A stretch of DNA of 64,000 nt from Micromonospora parva (GTDB lineage Bacteria; Actinomycetota; Actinomycetes; Mycobacteriales; Micromonosporaceae), in contig NZ_JNZS01000024.1 in NCBI RefSeq assembly GCF_000718515.1, forward strand, positions 1 through 64,000, in the 5' to 3' direction. The notes under the pieces were generated by a model. The model made no database searches. It was not told the origin of the DNA and saw only the letters and a list, made by a program, of their open reading frames with translations. The position numbers were made by a program, and so were the translations under genes. Of this stretch, positions 51,095 to 59,116 are shown piece after piece; the first letter of the stretch is position 1, and each line of letters starts with the position of its first letter.

Positions 51095-51640
51095 TCAGTC
51101 GCCCGTACGCGTGCCGGCGGTGGTGACGTGATCGGCCAGCTGGCGGAGCGCGTCGCCGCTGAGCCGGTAGGGAACCCACTCGCTCATCTGCTCGGCGCCG
51201 ATCGAGGCGTAGAAACCGGCGGCCGGGTTCCAGTCGATCATCCACCACTCCAGCCGCCGGTAGCCGCGTCGTACGCAGATGTCGGCCAGCGTGGCGAGCA
51301 GCAGCCGACCGGCGCCGGTGCCCCGGGCGGCCGGCCGGACGTAGAGGTCCTCCAGGTAGATGCCGTGCACGCCGGCCCAGGTGGAGAAGTTGAGGAACCA
51401 CAGTGCGAAGCCGACCGGCTGGTCCTGCTCATCCACCGCGACGTGGCCGAAGAGCGCCGGAGCGCTCGGCTCTTCCGACGTCGCGCCGGCACCGAACAGG
51501 GCCGAGGTCAACTGCTCGGCGGTGAGGTGGCACTGCTCCGGCGCGCGTTCGTACTCGGCCAGCTCGTGCACCATGGCGACGACGGCCGGCACGTCCTCGG
51601 GACGTGCCGGCCGGATCGTCGGGATGACCGGAGAGGTCAC
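51095..51640 (-). CDS. GNAT-family N-acetyltransferase
   Basis: 181 residues from GTG 51640, in a GTGA overlap with the sodN stop. GNAT motifs: TIRPARPEDVPAVVAMV at the start, GIYLEDLYVRPAARGTGAGRLLL as the acetyl-CoA loop, and WWMIDWNPAAGFYASIGAEQ. It resembles diamine-type acetyltransferases. Co-translated with sodN but no functional link is established. Confidence 0.85.
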   Translation of the reverse strand: MTSPVIPTIRPARPEDVPAVVAMVHELAEYERAPEQCHLTAEQLTSALFGAGATSEEPSAPALFGHVAVDEQDQPVGFALWFLNFSTWAGVHGIYLEDLYVRPAARGTGAGRLLLATLADICVRRGYRRLEWWMIDWNPAAGFYASIGAEQMSEWVPYRLSGDALRQLADHVTTAGTRTGD

Positions 51641-52041
51641 GCCTTCTTGGTCTCCCAGAAGATCTTCGAGATCTCGTCGATCTTCGCGAGCAGCTTGTCG
51701 GCGGTGGCCGGGTCGAGGCTGCCCTTGACGCCACCGGCGCCGGCGAGCTTGGTGGCCTCGTTGAACAGGCTGTGCAGGTTCGGGTACTTCTCGAAGTGCG
51801 GCGGCTTGAAGTAGTCGGTCCAGAGCACCCAGAGGTGGTGCTTGACCAGCTCGGCGCGCTGCTCCTTGATGATGATGGCGCGGGTGCGGAACTCCGGGTC
51901 GGTGTTCGACTGGTACTTCTCGCAGATCATTTTGACCGACTCGGCCTCGATCCGGGCCTGGGCCGGGTCGTAGACACCGCACGGCAGGTCGCAGTGAGCG
52001 CTCGCGGTGACGCGGGGCGCAAGGATGCGCGGAAGTCGCAT
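51637..52041 (-). CDS. sodN: Nickel superoxide dismutase
   Basis: 134 residues from ATG 52041. The mature protein begins at His16 with HCDLPCGVYDP, the nickel hook: after removal of the 15-residue leader the first His, Cys2 and Cys6 bind nickel. The rest is the four-helix bundle typical of the family (EAESVKMICEKYQ). SodX, divergent next door, should cut the leader. The ATG is preceded by GGAGGAT. Confidence 0.96.
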   Translation of the reverse strand: MRLPRILAPRVTASAHCDLPCGVYDPAQARIEAESVKMICEKYQSNTDPEFRTRAIIIKEQRAELVKHHLWVLWTDYFKPPHFEKYPNLHSLFNEATKLAGAGGVKGSLDPATADKLLAKIDEISKIFWETKKA

Positions 52042-52079
52042 CGGGATCCTCCATGGGAAGTTTGCGATGATCAAAGGCG

Positions 52080-52106
52080 ACATTACTCCTGGAGATGCTC
52101 CCCCAA
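52080..52106 (-). promoter_or_regulatory. Candidate sodN promoter
   Basis: On the minus strand TTGGGG (52106-52101) and TAATGT (52085-52080) are spaced 15 bases apart, slightly short, about 45 bases before sodN. No Nur box is convincing. Confidence 0.35.
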
Positions 52107-52124
52107 CCGGTTGAGGTGAAACCA

Positions 52125-52475
52125 GTGACCGCCGATCACCCGGCTGAGGCGCCCCGGCTGCGGAGGCCGCTGACCGCCGTTCTGGTGACCGGCCCGTCCA
52201 TGGTCCCGACGCTGCGGCACGGCGACGCGGTGCTGGTTCGCGTCGGTGGCCGCCCGATCCGGGCCGGTGACGTGGTGGTCGCGGTCTTCCGGACCCGGCC
52301 CGATCTGCTGGTGGTGAAGCGTGCGGTCCGGTCGCAGGACGGCGGCTGGTGGCTGCGGGGCGACAACGACCTGATCACCGACGACTCCCGGGCGTACGGG
52401 GTGGCCGACGTGCGCGGACGGGTGGTGGCCCGCTACTGGCCGCGCCCGGGACGGGTACCTCGCCGGCAGTTATGA
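52125..52475 (+). CDS. sodX: Nickel-type superoxide dismutase maturation protease
   Basis: 116 residues from GTG 52125, which has GAGG eight bases upstream; a longer frame begins at 52095. S26-type (signal-peptidase-like) protease with catalytic Ser25 in VTGPSMVPTL and Lys65 in LLVVKRAV. RGDNDLITDDSRAYG is a typical S26 sequence near the active site. It removes the N-terminal extension of SodN. Divergent from sodN, as in other actinomycetes. Confidence 0.93.
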   Translation: MTADHPAEAPRLRRPLTAVLVTGPSMVPTLRHGDAVLVRVGGRPIRAGDVVVAVFRTRPDLLVVKRAVRSQDGGWWLRGDNDLITDDSRAYGVADVRGRVVARYWPRPGRVPRRQL

Positions 52476-52620
52476 CCCTGCTCACATCCGAGGGGTGGTG
52501 TCGACACTATGCTCGGAAAGTGCCCGGGTGACCCCCCGCACCGCGTGCCACCGCCCGCCGCCCACCTCGCGGCGGGGCCGGCCGCCTCACATCTGCTCGA
52601 CAGATCCTGGAGTCACCACC

Positions 52621-53799
52621 ATGTCTTCGTCCACCGTGGACCCCGCTGATCCCGTCTTCCAACTGCACCGGGGCGGCAAGATGGCCGTCACCTCGACCGT
52701 GCCGCTCACCAGCCGGGAGGACCTCTCCCTGGCGTACACCCCAGGGGTGGCCCGGGTGTGTGAGGCGATCGCCGCCGACCCGGCCCTGGTGGATGACTAC
52801 ACCTGGGTGTCGCACACGGTCGCGGTGGTCACCGACGGCTCGGCGGTGCTCGGGCTGGGCAACATCGGCCCCCGGGCCGCGCTGCCGGTGATGGAGGGCA
52901 AGGCCGTGCTGTTCAAGCAGTTCGGCGGCGTGGACGCGGTGCCGGTGTGCCTGGACACCCAGGACGTGGACGAGATCGTCGCGGTGGTGCGGGCGTTGGC
53001 ACCCTCGTTCGGTGGGATCAACCTGGAGGACATCAGCGCCCCGCGCTGCTTCGAGATCGAGCGTCGACTCGACGAGGCGTTGGACATCCCGGTCTTCCAC
53101 GACGACCAGCACGGCACCGCGATCGTGGTGCTCGCCGCGCTGCGCAACGCCGCGACGTTGCTCGACCGCAAGCTGGGTGACCTGCGGGTGGCGGTGAGCG
53201 GCGCGGGCGCGGCCGGCGTGGCGGTGACGAAGATGCTGATCGCCGGGGGCGTCAACCCCGACCAGGTGGTGGTCTGTGACTCCAAGGGGATCATCGGCCG
53301 CCACCGCACCGAGCTGACCGGCACCAAGGCCGAGTTGGCCGCGAGCACCAACGCCGACGGCCGGCACGGCGACGTCACCGAGGCGCTGCGCGACGCGGAC
53401 GTGCTGGTCGGGGTCTCCGGCGGGCAGATCCCCGAGGCGGCGGTGGCTCAGATGGCGCCCGGCGGAATCGTGTTCGCGCTGGCGAACCCCACCCCCGAGG
53501 TGCACCCCGAGGTGGCCGCCCGGCACGTCGCGGTGGTCGCCACCGGGCGCAGTGACTACCCCAACCAGATCAACAACGTGCTGGCCTTCCCCGGGGTGTT
53601 CCGCGGTGCGCTGGACGCCGGCGCCACCAGGATCACCGAGGCGATGAAGGTCGCCGCCGCGGACGCCATCGCCGGTGTGGTGGCCGAGTCGCTGACCGCC
53701 GACGCGATCGTGCCGTCCCCGCTCGACCCGCGCGTCGCGCCGGCCGTGGCCGAGGCGGTCGCCGAAGCCGCCCGCCGCGACGGCGTCGCCCGCCGCTAG
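52621..53799 (+). CDS. NAD(P)-dependent malic enzyme
   Basis: 392 residues from ATG 52621. Oxidative decarboxylation of malate to pyruvate. Key stretches: SLAYTPGVARVCEAI, ALLGLGNIGPRAALPVMEGKA-type, FHDDQHGTAIVVLAALRNA (metal and substrate) and the Rossmann VSGAGAAGVAVTKMLI. Short prokaryotic type without the C-terminal phosphotransacetylase domain. Either cofactor is possible. Monocistronic. Confidence 0.93.
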   Translation: MSSSTVDPADPVFQLHRGGKMAVTSTVPLTSREDLSLAYTPGVARVCEAIAADPALVDDYTWVSHTVAVVTDGSAVLGLGNIGPRAALPVMEGKAVLFKQFGGVDAVPVCLDTQDVDEIVAVVRALAPSFGGINLEDISAPRCFEIERRLDEALDIPVFHDDQHGTAIVVLAALRNAATLLDRKLGDLRVAVSGAGAAGVAVTKMLIAGGVNPDQVVVCDSKGIIGRHRTELTGTKAELAASTNADGRHGDVTEALRDADVLVGVSGGQIPEAAVAQMAPGGIVFALANPTPEVHPEVAARHVAVVATGRSDYPNQINNVLAFPGVFRGALDAGATRITEAMKVAAADAIAGVVAESLTADAIVPSPLDPRVAPAVAEAVAEAARRDGVARR

Positions 53800-53800
53800 G

Positions 53801-53912
53801 ACGCACGCGTGGGCCGGGGGCGCTCGGGCGCGGCATGCGCCGCCGGCTCTACGCGCACGCGTGGGCCAGGGGCGCTCCGGCGAAGCATGCGCCGCTGGCC
53901 TACGCGCACGCC
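53801..53912. repeat. 51-bp imperfect tandem duplication after malic enzyme
   Basis: 53801-53850 and 53851-53901 are imperfect copies, both opening ACGC(A/G)CACGCGTGGGCC and ending with CATGCGCCGC; a partial third opening ACGCGCACGCC follows. It starts one base after the stop codon. Confidence 0.85.
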
Positions 53913-53948
53913 TTCTTAACGAGCGCTCAGCTTGTTACCGTGCCGATC

Positions 53949-54902
53949 ATGCGTGCTGCCTTTGCCTCCCGTTTCGACGACGCCGACCCGCTCGCCGCGC
54001 TCACCGTCGGTGAGCGGCCCGAGCCGACACCTCCGGCGGACGACTGGGTGACCGTGCAGTTGCGGGCCACCTCGCTCAACCACCACGACCTCTGGTCGCT
54101 GCGCGGGGTGGGTCTCACCGAGGCCCAACTGCCGATGATCCTCGGCTGCGACGCGGTCGGGGTGGACCCGGAGGGGCGTCCGGTGGTCGTCTACCCGGTG
54201 GTCGTCACCCCGGGTGACCCGCGCGGGGTCTCCATCCTCTCCGAGCACTTCGCCGGGACGCTCGCCGAGCGGGTGGTCGTACCCCGGTCGAATCTGATCC
54301 CGCTGCCCGACGGCATGGCGGCGACCGACGCGGCGTGCCTGCCCACGGCCTGGCTGACCGCGTGGCGGATGCTGACCACCAAGGGCCGCGTCGCGGAGGC
54401 CGACAGCGTGCTGGTCCAGGGCGCGGGCGGTGGGGTGGCCACCGCGGCCGTCGCGCTCGCCGTCGCGATGGGCAAGCGGGTGTACGCGACCAGCCGCGAC
54501 GCCGTGAAGCGTGACCGGATCTCCGCCCTCGGCGCCACCGCCGTGGAGCCCGGCGCCCGGCTGCCGGAGCGGGTCGACGTGGTGATCGAGACGGTCGGCG
54601 CGGCCACCTTCGACCACTCGCTGAAGTCGGCCGCGCCGATGGCCCGGATCGTGGTCTCCGGCGCGACCGCCGGGCACGAGCCGTCGGTCAACCTGCGCCG
54701 CGTCTTCGCCATGCAGCTGGAGATCCTGGGCACCTCGATGGGCACGCCCGGCGAGCTGTACGAGCTGCTGGCGTTCTGCTCGGACAACGAGGTGCGCCCG
54801 GTAGTCGACTGCGTCATCCCGTTCAGCCGGGTCGAGGACGCCTTCGCCCGACTGCACTCCGGCGACGCCTTCGGCAAGGTCGTCATCGACCACGAGGCCT
54901 AA
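53949..54902 (+). CDS. Zinc-binding (MDR superfamily) alcohol dehydrogenase/quinone reductase-like
   Basis: 317 residues from ATG 53949. Medium-chain dehydrogenase fold: N-terminal GroES-like half (TSLNHHDLWSLRG, ILGCDAVG), then Rossmann motif VLVQGAGGGVATAAVALA. The structural zinc Cys cluster is absent and the usual catalytic Cys is not clear, so it is closer to quinone oxidoreductases than zinc alcohol dehydrogenases. Substrate unknown. Confidence 0.85.
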   Translation: MRAAFASRFDDADPLAALTVGERPEPTPPADDWVTVQLRATSLNHHDLWSLRGVGLTEAQLPMILGCDAVGVDPEGRPVVVYPVVVTPGDPRGVSILSEHFAGTLAERVVVPRSNLIPLPDGMAATDAACLPTAWLTAWRMLTTKGRVAEADSVLVQGAGGGVATAAVALAVAMGKRVYATSRDAVKRDRISALGATAVEPGARLPERVDVVIETVGAATFDHSLKSAAPMARIVVSGATAGHEPSVNLRRVFAMQLEILGTSMGTPGELYELLAFCSDNEVRPVVDCVIPFSRVEDAFARLHSGDAFGKVVIDHEA

Positions 54903-54938
54903 CGCCCGCCTGTCCGCGCCGCGCTCGCGTCGCGCCAT

Positions 54939-55012
54939 GATCTGCGCAACATCGGGGAAACTGCTGCATTCCGGCGTGCCGAGGCAGCAACATCCCCGAT
55001 GTTGCGCAGATC
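54939..55012. repeat. Intergenic palindromic element, second family
   Basis: GATCTGCGCAACATCGGGGA (54939-54958) pairs perfectly with 54993-55012 over 20 bases. An inner TGCTGC/GCAGCA stem and a loop of about 17 bases complete a two-stem structure like that of the GATCTTGC elements, though the sequence differs. It lies between convergent genes. Confidence 0.9.
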
Positions 55013-55045
55013 TTGGGCGTGCGGCGTGCGGCGCGAGGCGCGGGA

Positions 55046-56011
55046 TCAGAGGTGGTCGTCGAAGGTGGCGATGTCGCCGCGCGTCGCGTCGGTGGAGATG
55101 CGCTTCTTGGCGTCCGGGTCGCCGTAGAGCGACCAGCGTAGGAACTCGACCGAGGTGTCCGAGACGACCCGCAGCGTCGCGCCGTCGCTGAGCAGCGCCC
55201 GCCCGTGGTCGCCCTTCGGCAGGCTCAGCATCGCCTTCGGCCAGGGCACCTTGTCGTAGGCGGCCTTGCCGGCCGCGTACTCGACCACCTCGTCCAGCTC
55301 ACCGTGCACGAACAACTGCGGGGCGGCGGCACCGGCGAACGCGGTACCCACCCCGAGCGCCGTGCCGGCGAACACCACTCCCGCGTCCAGCCGTTCGTCC
55401 CGGCTCGCGGTGAACAGGCCGATGGTGGTCACCCCGCCCGCCGAGTGCCCGGCGGCGGCCACCCGCTCACCGTCCAACCGGCCGCGCAACGCGTCGCCGG
55501 CCTTGCCGTCCAACGCCAACACCTGATCCAACGCGTACGACACGTCGGCGGGCTGGTTGAGCACGTCGAGGACGTTGTTGTCGGCGCCCCGGGAGGTGTG
55601 CGGGAACGCGGGCGCGGCCACCACGAAACCGGCCGCCGCCCAGCGGGTCAGCAGCGTGGCGTAGTCGTCCGGCCGCCCACCCAGGCCGTGACTGAACATC
55701 ACCACCGGGAACCGGCCCTCCGCCGCCGTCGCCGACCGCTTGGCCGCGCCGCCGGACTGCCCGGCCGCCGGGTACCAGAGCGTCGTCGGCAGCGCGCGGC
55801 CGTCCCTGTTCAGCTTCAGCTGGCGTACGCCGACAGCGAAGGCGCGCTGCGGGGCTTTCCCGGCGGGTACCTGCGGTGTCGGGGTGGCGGCGGGCGGTGG
55901 TTCGACGGGCGCCTGCTGGCTCTCGGCCTTCCTGGCGTCCGCCGAGCAGCCGACCAGACCGGCCAGGAGCAGGGCGCTGGCCAGCAGGGCGGGGGTGACA
56001 CGACGCGACAT
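55046..56011 (-). CDS. Lipoprotein alpha/beta hydrolase (platelet-activating-factor acetylhydrolase-like)
   Basis: 321 residues from ATG 56011. Signal peptide with lipobox LAGLVGC, Cys22 lipidated, then a Pro-rich linker. Hydrolase core: VVMFSHGLGGRPDDYATLL, nucleophile Ser in AAAGHSAGGVTTIG, and His in PKGDHGRALL. It resembles PAF-acetylhydrolase/dienelactone-hydrolase-like enzymes. A paralogue with the same order of motifs lies at 56652, with a nucleotidyltransferase between them. Confidence 0.85.
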   Translation of the reverse strand: MSRRVTPALLASALLLAGLVGCSADARKAESQQAPVEPPPAATPTPQVPAGKAPQRAFAVGVRQLKLNRDGRALPTTLWYPAAGQSGGAAKRSATAAEGRFPVVMFSHGLGGRPDDYATLLTRWAAAGFVVAAPAFPHTSRGADNNVLDVLNQPADVSYALDQVLALDGKAGDALRGRLDGERVAAAGHSAGGVTTIGLFTASRDERLDAGVVFAGTALGVGTAFAGAAAPQLFVHGELDEVVEYAAGKAAYDKVPWPKAMLSLPKGDHGRALLSDGATLRVVSDTSVEFLRWSLYGDPDAKKRISTDATRGDIATFDDHL

Positions 56012-56086
56012 GAGTCCGATTGTGCCTCGCCCCGCAGACCTGCCCGGCGCACTTCGGCACTGTGTGCCCGCCCGCTCACCCACAGC

Positions 56087-56623
56087 TCAGGGGGCGCGCC
56101 GCGGAGCGGGGGCGAGATCGCGCAGCCGGGCCAGGTCGTCGGCGTCCTTCGGGCGGCGCTGACGTTCCGGCATCCAGACCGGGTACATCTGCTTGAACTC
56201 GATCTGGGCGGCCACCGAGATGGTCGGCACGGTGAGCGGGCCGATCCGGCCGGGTGGGGCGGCCAGCATCCCGGCCGGCAGTGGGGTGCCGGCCCAGGAC
56301 CCGGCACCCACCGTCGGTCGGCCGGCGGCATCCCGACCCAGGTACGCGAAGCTGACCTCCACGTCGGCGGCGAACAGGTCAAGCTGCGACCGGGCGGGCA
56401 TCCGCGGGTCGGGAAGCCAGCCCCGGGCCAGCAGCAGGTCGGCCAGCCGGTCCGCGTCGTCGCGCCAGCAGTACCAGTCGACGTCGACGTGCGGGCGGGT
56501 CACAGTGCCGAGCTGGAAGTCCATCGCCCAGCCGCCGCGCAGCCACACCGGGATGCCACAGGCCCCGGTCACCGTGATGACCTCGGCGATGCTCGCCAAC
56601 TGCCGGCGCGCAAGCTCGTCCAC
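56087..56623 (-). CDS. Nucleotidyltransferase (aminoglycoside adenylyltransferase-like)
   Basis: 178 residues from GTG 56623. The core WLRGGWAMDFQLGTVTRPHVDVDWYCW fits the GG..D..D pattern of nucleotidyltransferases, as in ANT(2'')-type enzymes, with Asp residues in HVDVDW as metal ligands. Length is close to the family. Antibiotic resistance cannot be claimed from sequence alone. It sits between two paralogous lipoprotein hydrolase genes. Confidence 0.78.
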   Translation of the reverse strand: MDELARRQLASIAEVITVTGACGIPVWLRGGWAMDFQLGTVTRPHVDVDWYCWRDDADRLADLLLARGWLPDPRMPARSQLDLFAADVEVSFAYLGRDAAGRPTVGAGSWAGTPLPAGMLAAPPGRIGPLTVPTISVAAQIEFKQMYPVWMPERQRRPKDADDLARLRDLAPAPRRAP

Positions 56624-56651
56624 CGCACGACCGTACCGACAGCGGCAGGGG

Positions 56652-57548
56652 TCAGTGGGCCGGGCGGGACTCGTAACGGGCCAGGTTGGGGGAGTGGGCG
56701 TCGGTGCGGAGGCGGGCGGCGGCAACCTGATCGCCGTAGAGGGTCCAGCGCAGGAAGTCGGTGGTGGTGGCGAGGACCGGGGCGAAGCCCGGGTGGCCCG
56801 GCGTGAGGTACGCCCCGTGGTCCTGGTCGAGCAGGCTGAGGAACGCGGCCGGCCCGGGGGTGCGCGCGTACGCGGCCCGGCCGACAGTCACCGGCACCAC
56901 CGGGTCAGCCGTGCCGTGCACGAAGAGCACCGGCGCGGCTGGCCCGGCGAAGCTGCCCGGCAACCCGCCGCCGGCGATCACGATCCCGGCGCGTAAGCGG
57001 GTCTGGTGGCCCTCGCTGAACATGCCGGAGGTGGTGAAGCCGCCCGCCGAGTGCCCGGCGGCGGCGATCGAGGTCAGGTCGAGGTGCCCGGCGAGGGGAT
57101 CGGCGCGGTTGCGGTCGAGCCGCCCGAGGTGCCGGATCAGCCGCCAGGCGTCGGCCGGCTGGTGGCGTACGTCGGCCCGGGTGAAGTGCGCGGCACCCTG
57201 CCGGGTGTGCGGGTACGCGGGTGCGGCCACCACGAAACCGGCCGCCGCCCAGCGGGTGGTCAGGCCGGCGTGCAACTCGGGCCGGCTGCCCAGGCCGTGG
57301 CTGTAGATCACCACCGGGAACCGTCCGGCCGCCACCTGACCGGTCGACGTCGGGTACCAGATCGTCACCGGCAGCGGGCGCGCCGAACGCGGATCGAGGG
57401 TGAGCGTACGCACGCCGACGGCGTACGACCCCTCGGGCGCTCGACGCGCCGGCACCGGGTCGGTGGCCCCGCCGGCCACTGCCGTGGCCGGCGCGCAGCC
57501 GGCCAGCAACGCTGTCACCAGTACGGCCAGCAGCCGGCCCGCCCCCAT
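56652..57548 (-). CDS. Lipoprotein alpha/beta hydrolase, paralogue
   Basis: 298 residues from ATG 57548. Lipobox LLAGC, Cys18. Same core as the gene at 55046: VVIYSHGLGSRPELHAGLTTRWAAAGFVVAAPAYPHT, AAAGHSAGGFTTSG and DQDHGAYLTPG. The two proteins also share the C-terminal DFLRWTLYGD. Tandem duplication with an intervening gene is the simplest history. Substrate unknown. Confidence 0.85.
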   Translation of the reverse strand: MGAGRLLAVLVTALLAGCAPATAVAGGATDPVPARRAPEGSYAVGVRTLTLDPRSARPLPVTIWYPTSTGQVAAGRFPVVIYSHGLGSRPELHAGLTTRWAAAGFVVAAPAYPHTRQGAAHFTRADVRHQPADAWRLIRHLGRLDRNRADPLAGHLDLTSIAAAGHSAGGFTTSGMFSEGHQTRLRAGIVIAGGGLPGSFAGPAAPVLFVHGTADPVVPVTVGRAAYARTPGPAAFLSLLDQDHGAYLTPGHPGFAPVLATTTDFLRWTLYGDQVAAARLRTDAHSPNLARYESRPAH

Positions 57549-57705
57549 CGTTTCACGGTAGGTGCCCGGGAGGGCGTAACAGCCCCGCCGTCCGGTTCGG
57601 CTGCACCGGCCACCCGGTCGGGTCACCTCCACCGGCCGGGTCCACCCCCGCGACGGCGCGGGCCGGGGACGGTGCCGCGTGACCAGCTTCGCTAGGGTCA
57701 CCGAC

Positions 57706-57879
57706 ATGCCTGAGAACTACACAGACCCCAGCGGCAACACCGAGGCGTTCCGTGCCTTCAGCCAGACGCCGGAGGCCGCGGCACCGGCGGAGGCCCCGTC
57801 CCGCCTGCCGCTCATCATCGGCGCGGCGGTGGTCGTCGTGGTGCTGGTGGCCCTCGTCGCCTGGCTGGCGACCGGCTGA
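57706..57879 (+). CDS. Small single-pass membrane protein
   Basis: 57 residues from ATG 57706. A soluble Pro/Ala-rich N-terminus of about 33 residues is followed by one membrane helix, LPLIIGAAVVVVVLVALVAWLATG, running to the C-terminus. I do not recognise the family. Its 3' end is duplicated downstream as a degenerate repeat that includes the stop codon. Confidence 0.6.
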   Translation: MPENYTDPSGNTEAFRAFSQTPEAAAPAEAPSRLPLIIGAAVVVVVLVALVAWLATG

Positions 57880-57995
57880 GTTCGTCGCCTGGCCGGCGAC
57901 CGGCTGAGCTGGTCGCCTGGCTGGCGGCCCGGTGATCCGTGGCCTGGTCGGGCGGGCGGCTGAGCTGGTGGCCCGGTCGCGCGGGCGACTGACCG
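57856..57995 (+). repeat. 28-bp degenerate tandem repeat spanning gene end
   Basis: Copy 1 (57856-57883) is the last codons and stop of the small membrane gene, starting GTCGCCTGGCTGGCGACC. Four increasingly diverged copies follow to about 57995, up to six bases before the ackA stop. Several copies retain TGA. Confidence 0.8.
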
Positions 57996-58000
57996 AGCCG

Positions 58001-59116
58001 TCAGGCCGCCTCGATCAGGTCCCGGGTCTGTCGTGCGATCTCCCGCTCCTCGTCGGTGCGGATGACGCAGACGCTCACCTCGGCGCCGTCCGGTGAGATC
58101 ACCCGGTCGCCGTCACCGTCGTTGCGGGCGTCGTCCACGCTGATGCCGAGCCGACCCAGGCCGGCCAGCGCGGCGGCCCGCACCGGCGCGGCGTGCTCGC
58201 CGACCCCGGCGGTGAAGGTGATCGCGTCGACCCGGCCGAGCAGCGCGTAGTACGCCCCGACGTAGCCGGTGATGCGCCGGCAGTACACCTCGAAGGCCAG
58301 CGTCGCCGCCTGGTCACCGGCAGCCCGACGCTCGAGGACCTCGCGCATGTCGTTGACGCCGGTCAGCCCGAGCAGGCCGCTGCGGTGGTTGAGCAGGTCG
58401 TCGATGTCGTCCACCGACAGCCCACCCTCCCGACGCAGGTGGAAGATCACGGTGGGGTCGATGTCGCCGCTGCGGGTGCCCATCACCAGCCCTTCGAGGG
58501 GGGACATGCCCATCGAGGTGGCGACGCTGCGACCGTTCTCGACCGCGCACGCGCTGGCCCCGTTGCCCAGGTGCAGGGTGATCGTGTTGACCTGCTCGTA
58601 CGGCCGGCCCAGCAGTTCGGCGGTGCGGCGGGACACGTACGCGTGTGAGGTGCCGTGGAAGCCGTACCGGCGGATGCCGTACCGCTCGGCGGTGTCCCGG
58701 TCGATCGCGTATGTCGCGACGGCCTCGGGCAGGGTGTGGTGGAACGCGGTGTCGAAGACGGCGACCTGCGGCACGTCCGGCAGTGCCGAGCGGGCCACCT
58801 CGATGCCCGCCAGGTTGACCGGGTTGTGCAGTGGGGCGAGCGGGATCAGCTCGCGGATCGCGGCCAGCACCGCGTCGTCGACGAGCACCGGCGCGCTGAA
58901 CTTCCGGCCGCCGTGCACCACCCGGTGCCCGACCGCCGCCAACCCGGTCAGGTCCAGCCCGTCCAGGATCTGCTGGACCGCCTCGGTGTGGTCAGTCGGG
59001 CCGCCACCGGGCTCACCGATGCGTTCGACGGTGCCGTGGTCCAGCGCCCGCTCACCGTCGTAGCGGCGCCACTTCACCGACGACGACCCGCAGTTGAGCA
59101 CCAGCACCTGACTCAC
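58001..59116 (-). CDS. ackA: Acetate kinase
   Basis: 371 residues from GTG 59116, overlapping the pta stop as GTGA. Converts acetyl-phosphate and ADP to acetate and ATP. Signature LNCGSSSVKWR at the start, GHRVVHGG, FDTAFHH, YGFHGTSHAYV, LHLGNGAS and GTRSGDIDPT. Length is a little short for the family (about 400) but all motifs are present. Confidence 0.95.
   Translation of the reverse strand: MSQVLVLNCGSSSVKWRRYDGERALDHGTVERIGEPGGGPTDHTEAVQQILDGLDLTGLAAVGHRVVHGGRKFSAPVLVDDAVLAAIRELIPLAPLHNPVNLAGIEVARSALPDVPQVAVFDTAFHHTLPEAVATYAIDRDTAERYGIRRYGFHGTSHAYVSRRTAELLGRPYEQVNTITLHLGNGASACAVENGRSVATSMGMSPLEGLVMGTRSGDIDPTVIFHLRREGGLSVDDIDDLLNHRSGLLGLTGVNDMREVLERRAAGDQAATLAFEVYCRRITGYVGAYYALLGRVDAITFTAGVGEHAAPVRAAALAGLGRLGISVDDARNDGDGDRVISPDGAEVSVCVIRTDEEREIARQTRDLIEAA

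Noticed and set aside
52042..52124. Nur-box nickel operator between sodN and sodX
   Set aside because: TTTG-N7-CAAA is present but does not match a Nur box well enough to claim it.
55740..56806. Coding frames on the plus strand opposite the hydrolase genes
   Set aside because: They lack start signals and family motifs; the minus-strand genes have clear lipoboxes and nucleophile elbows.
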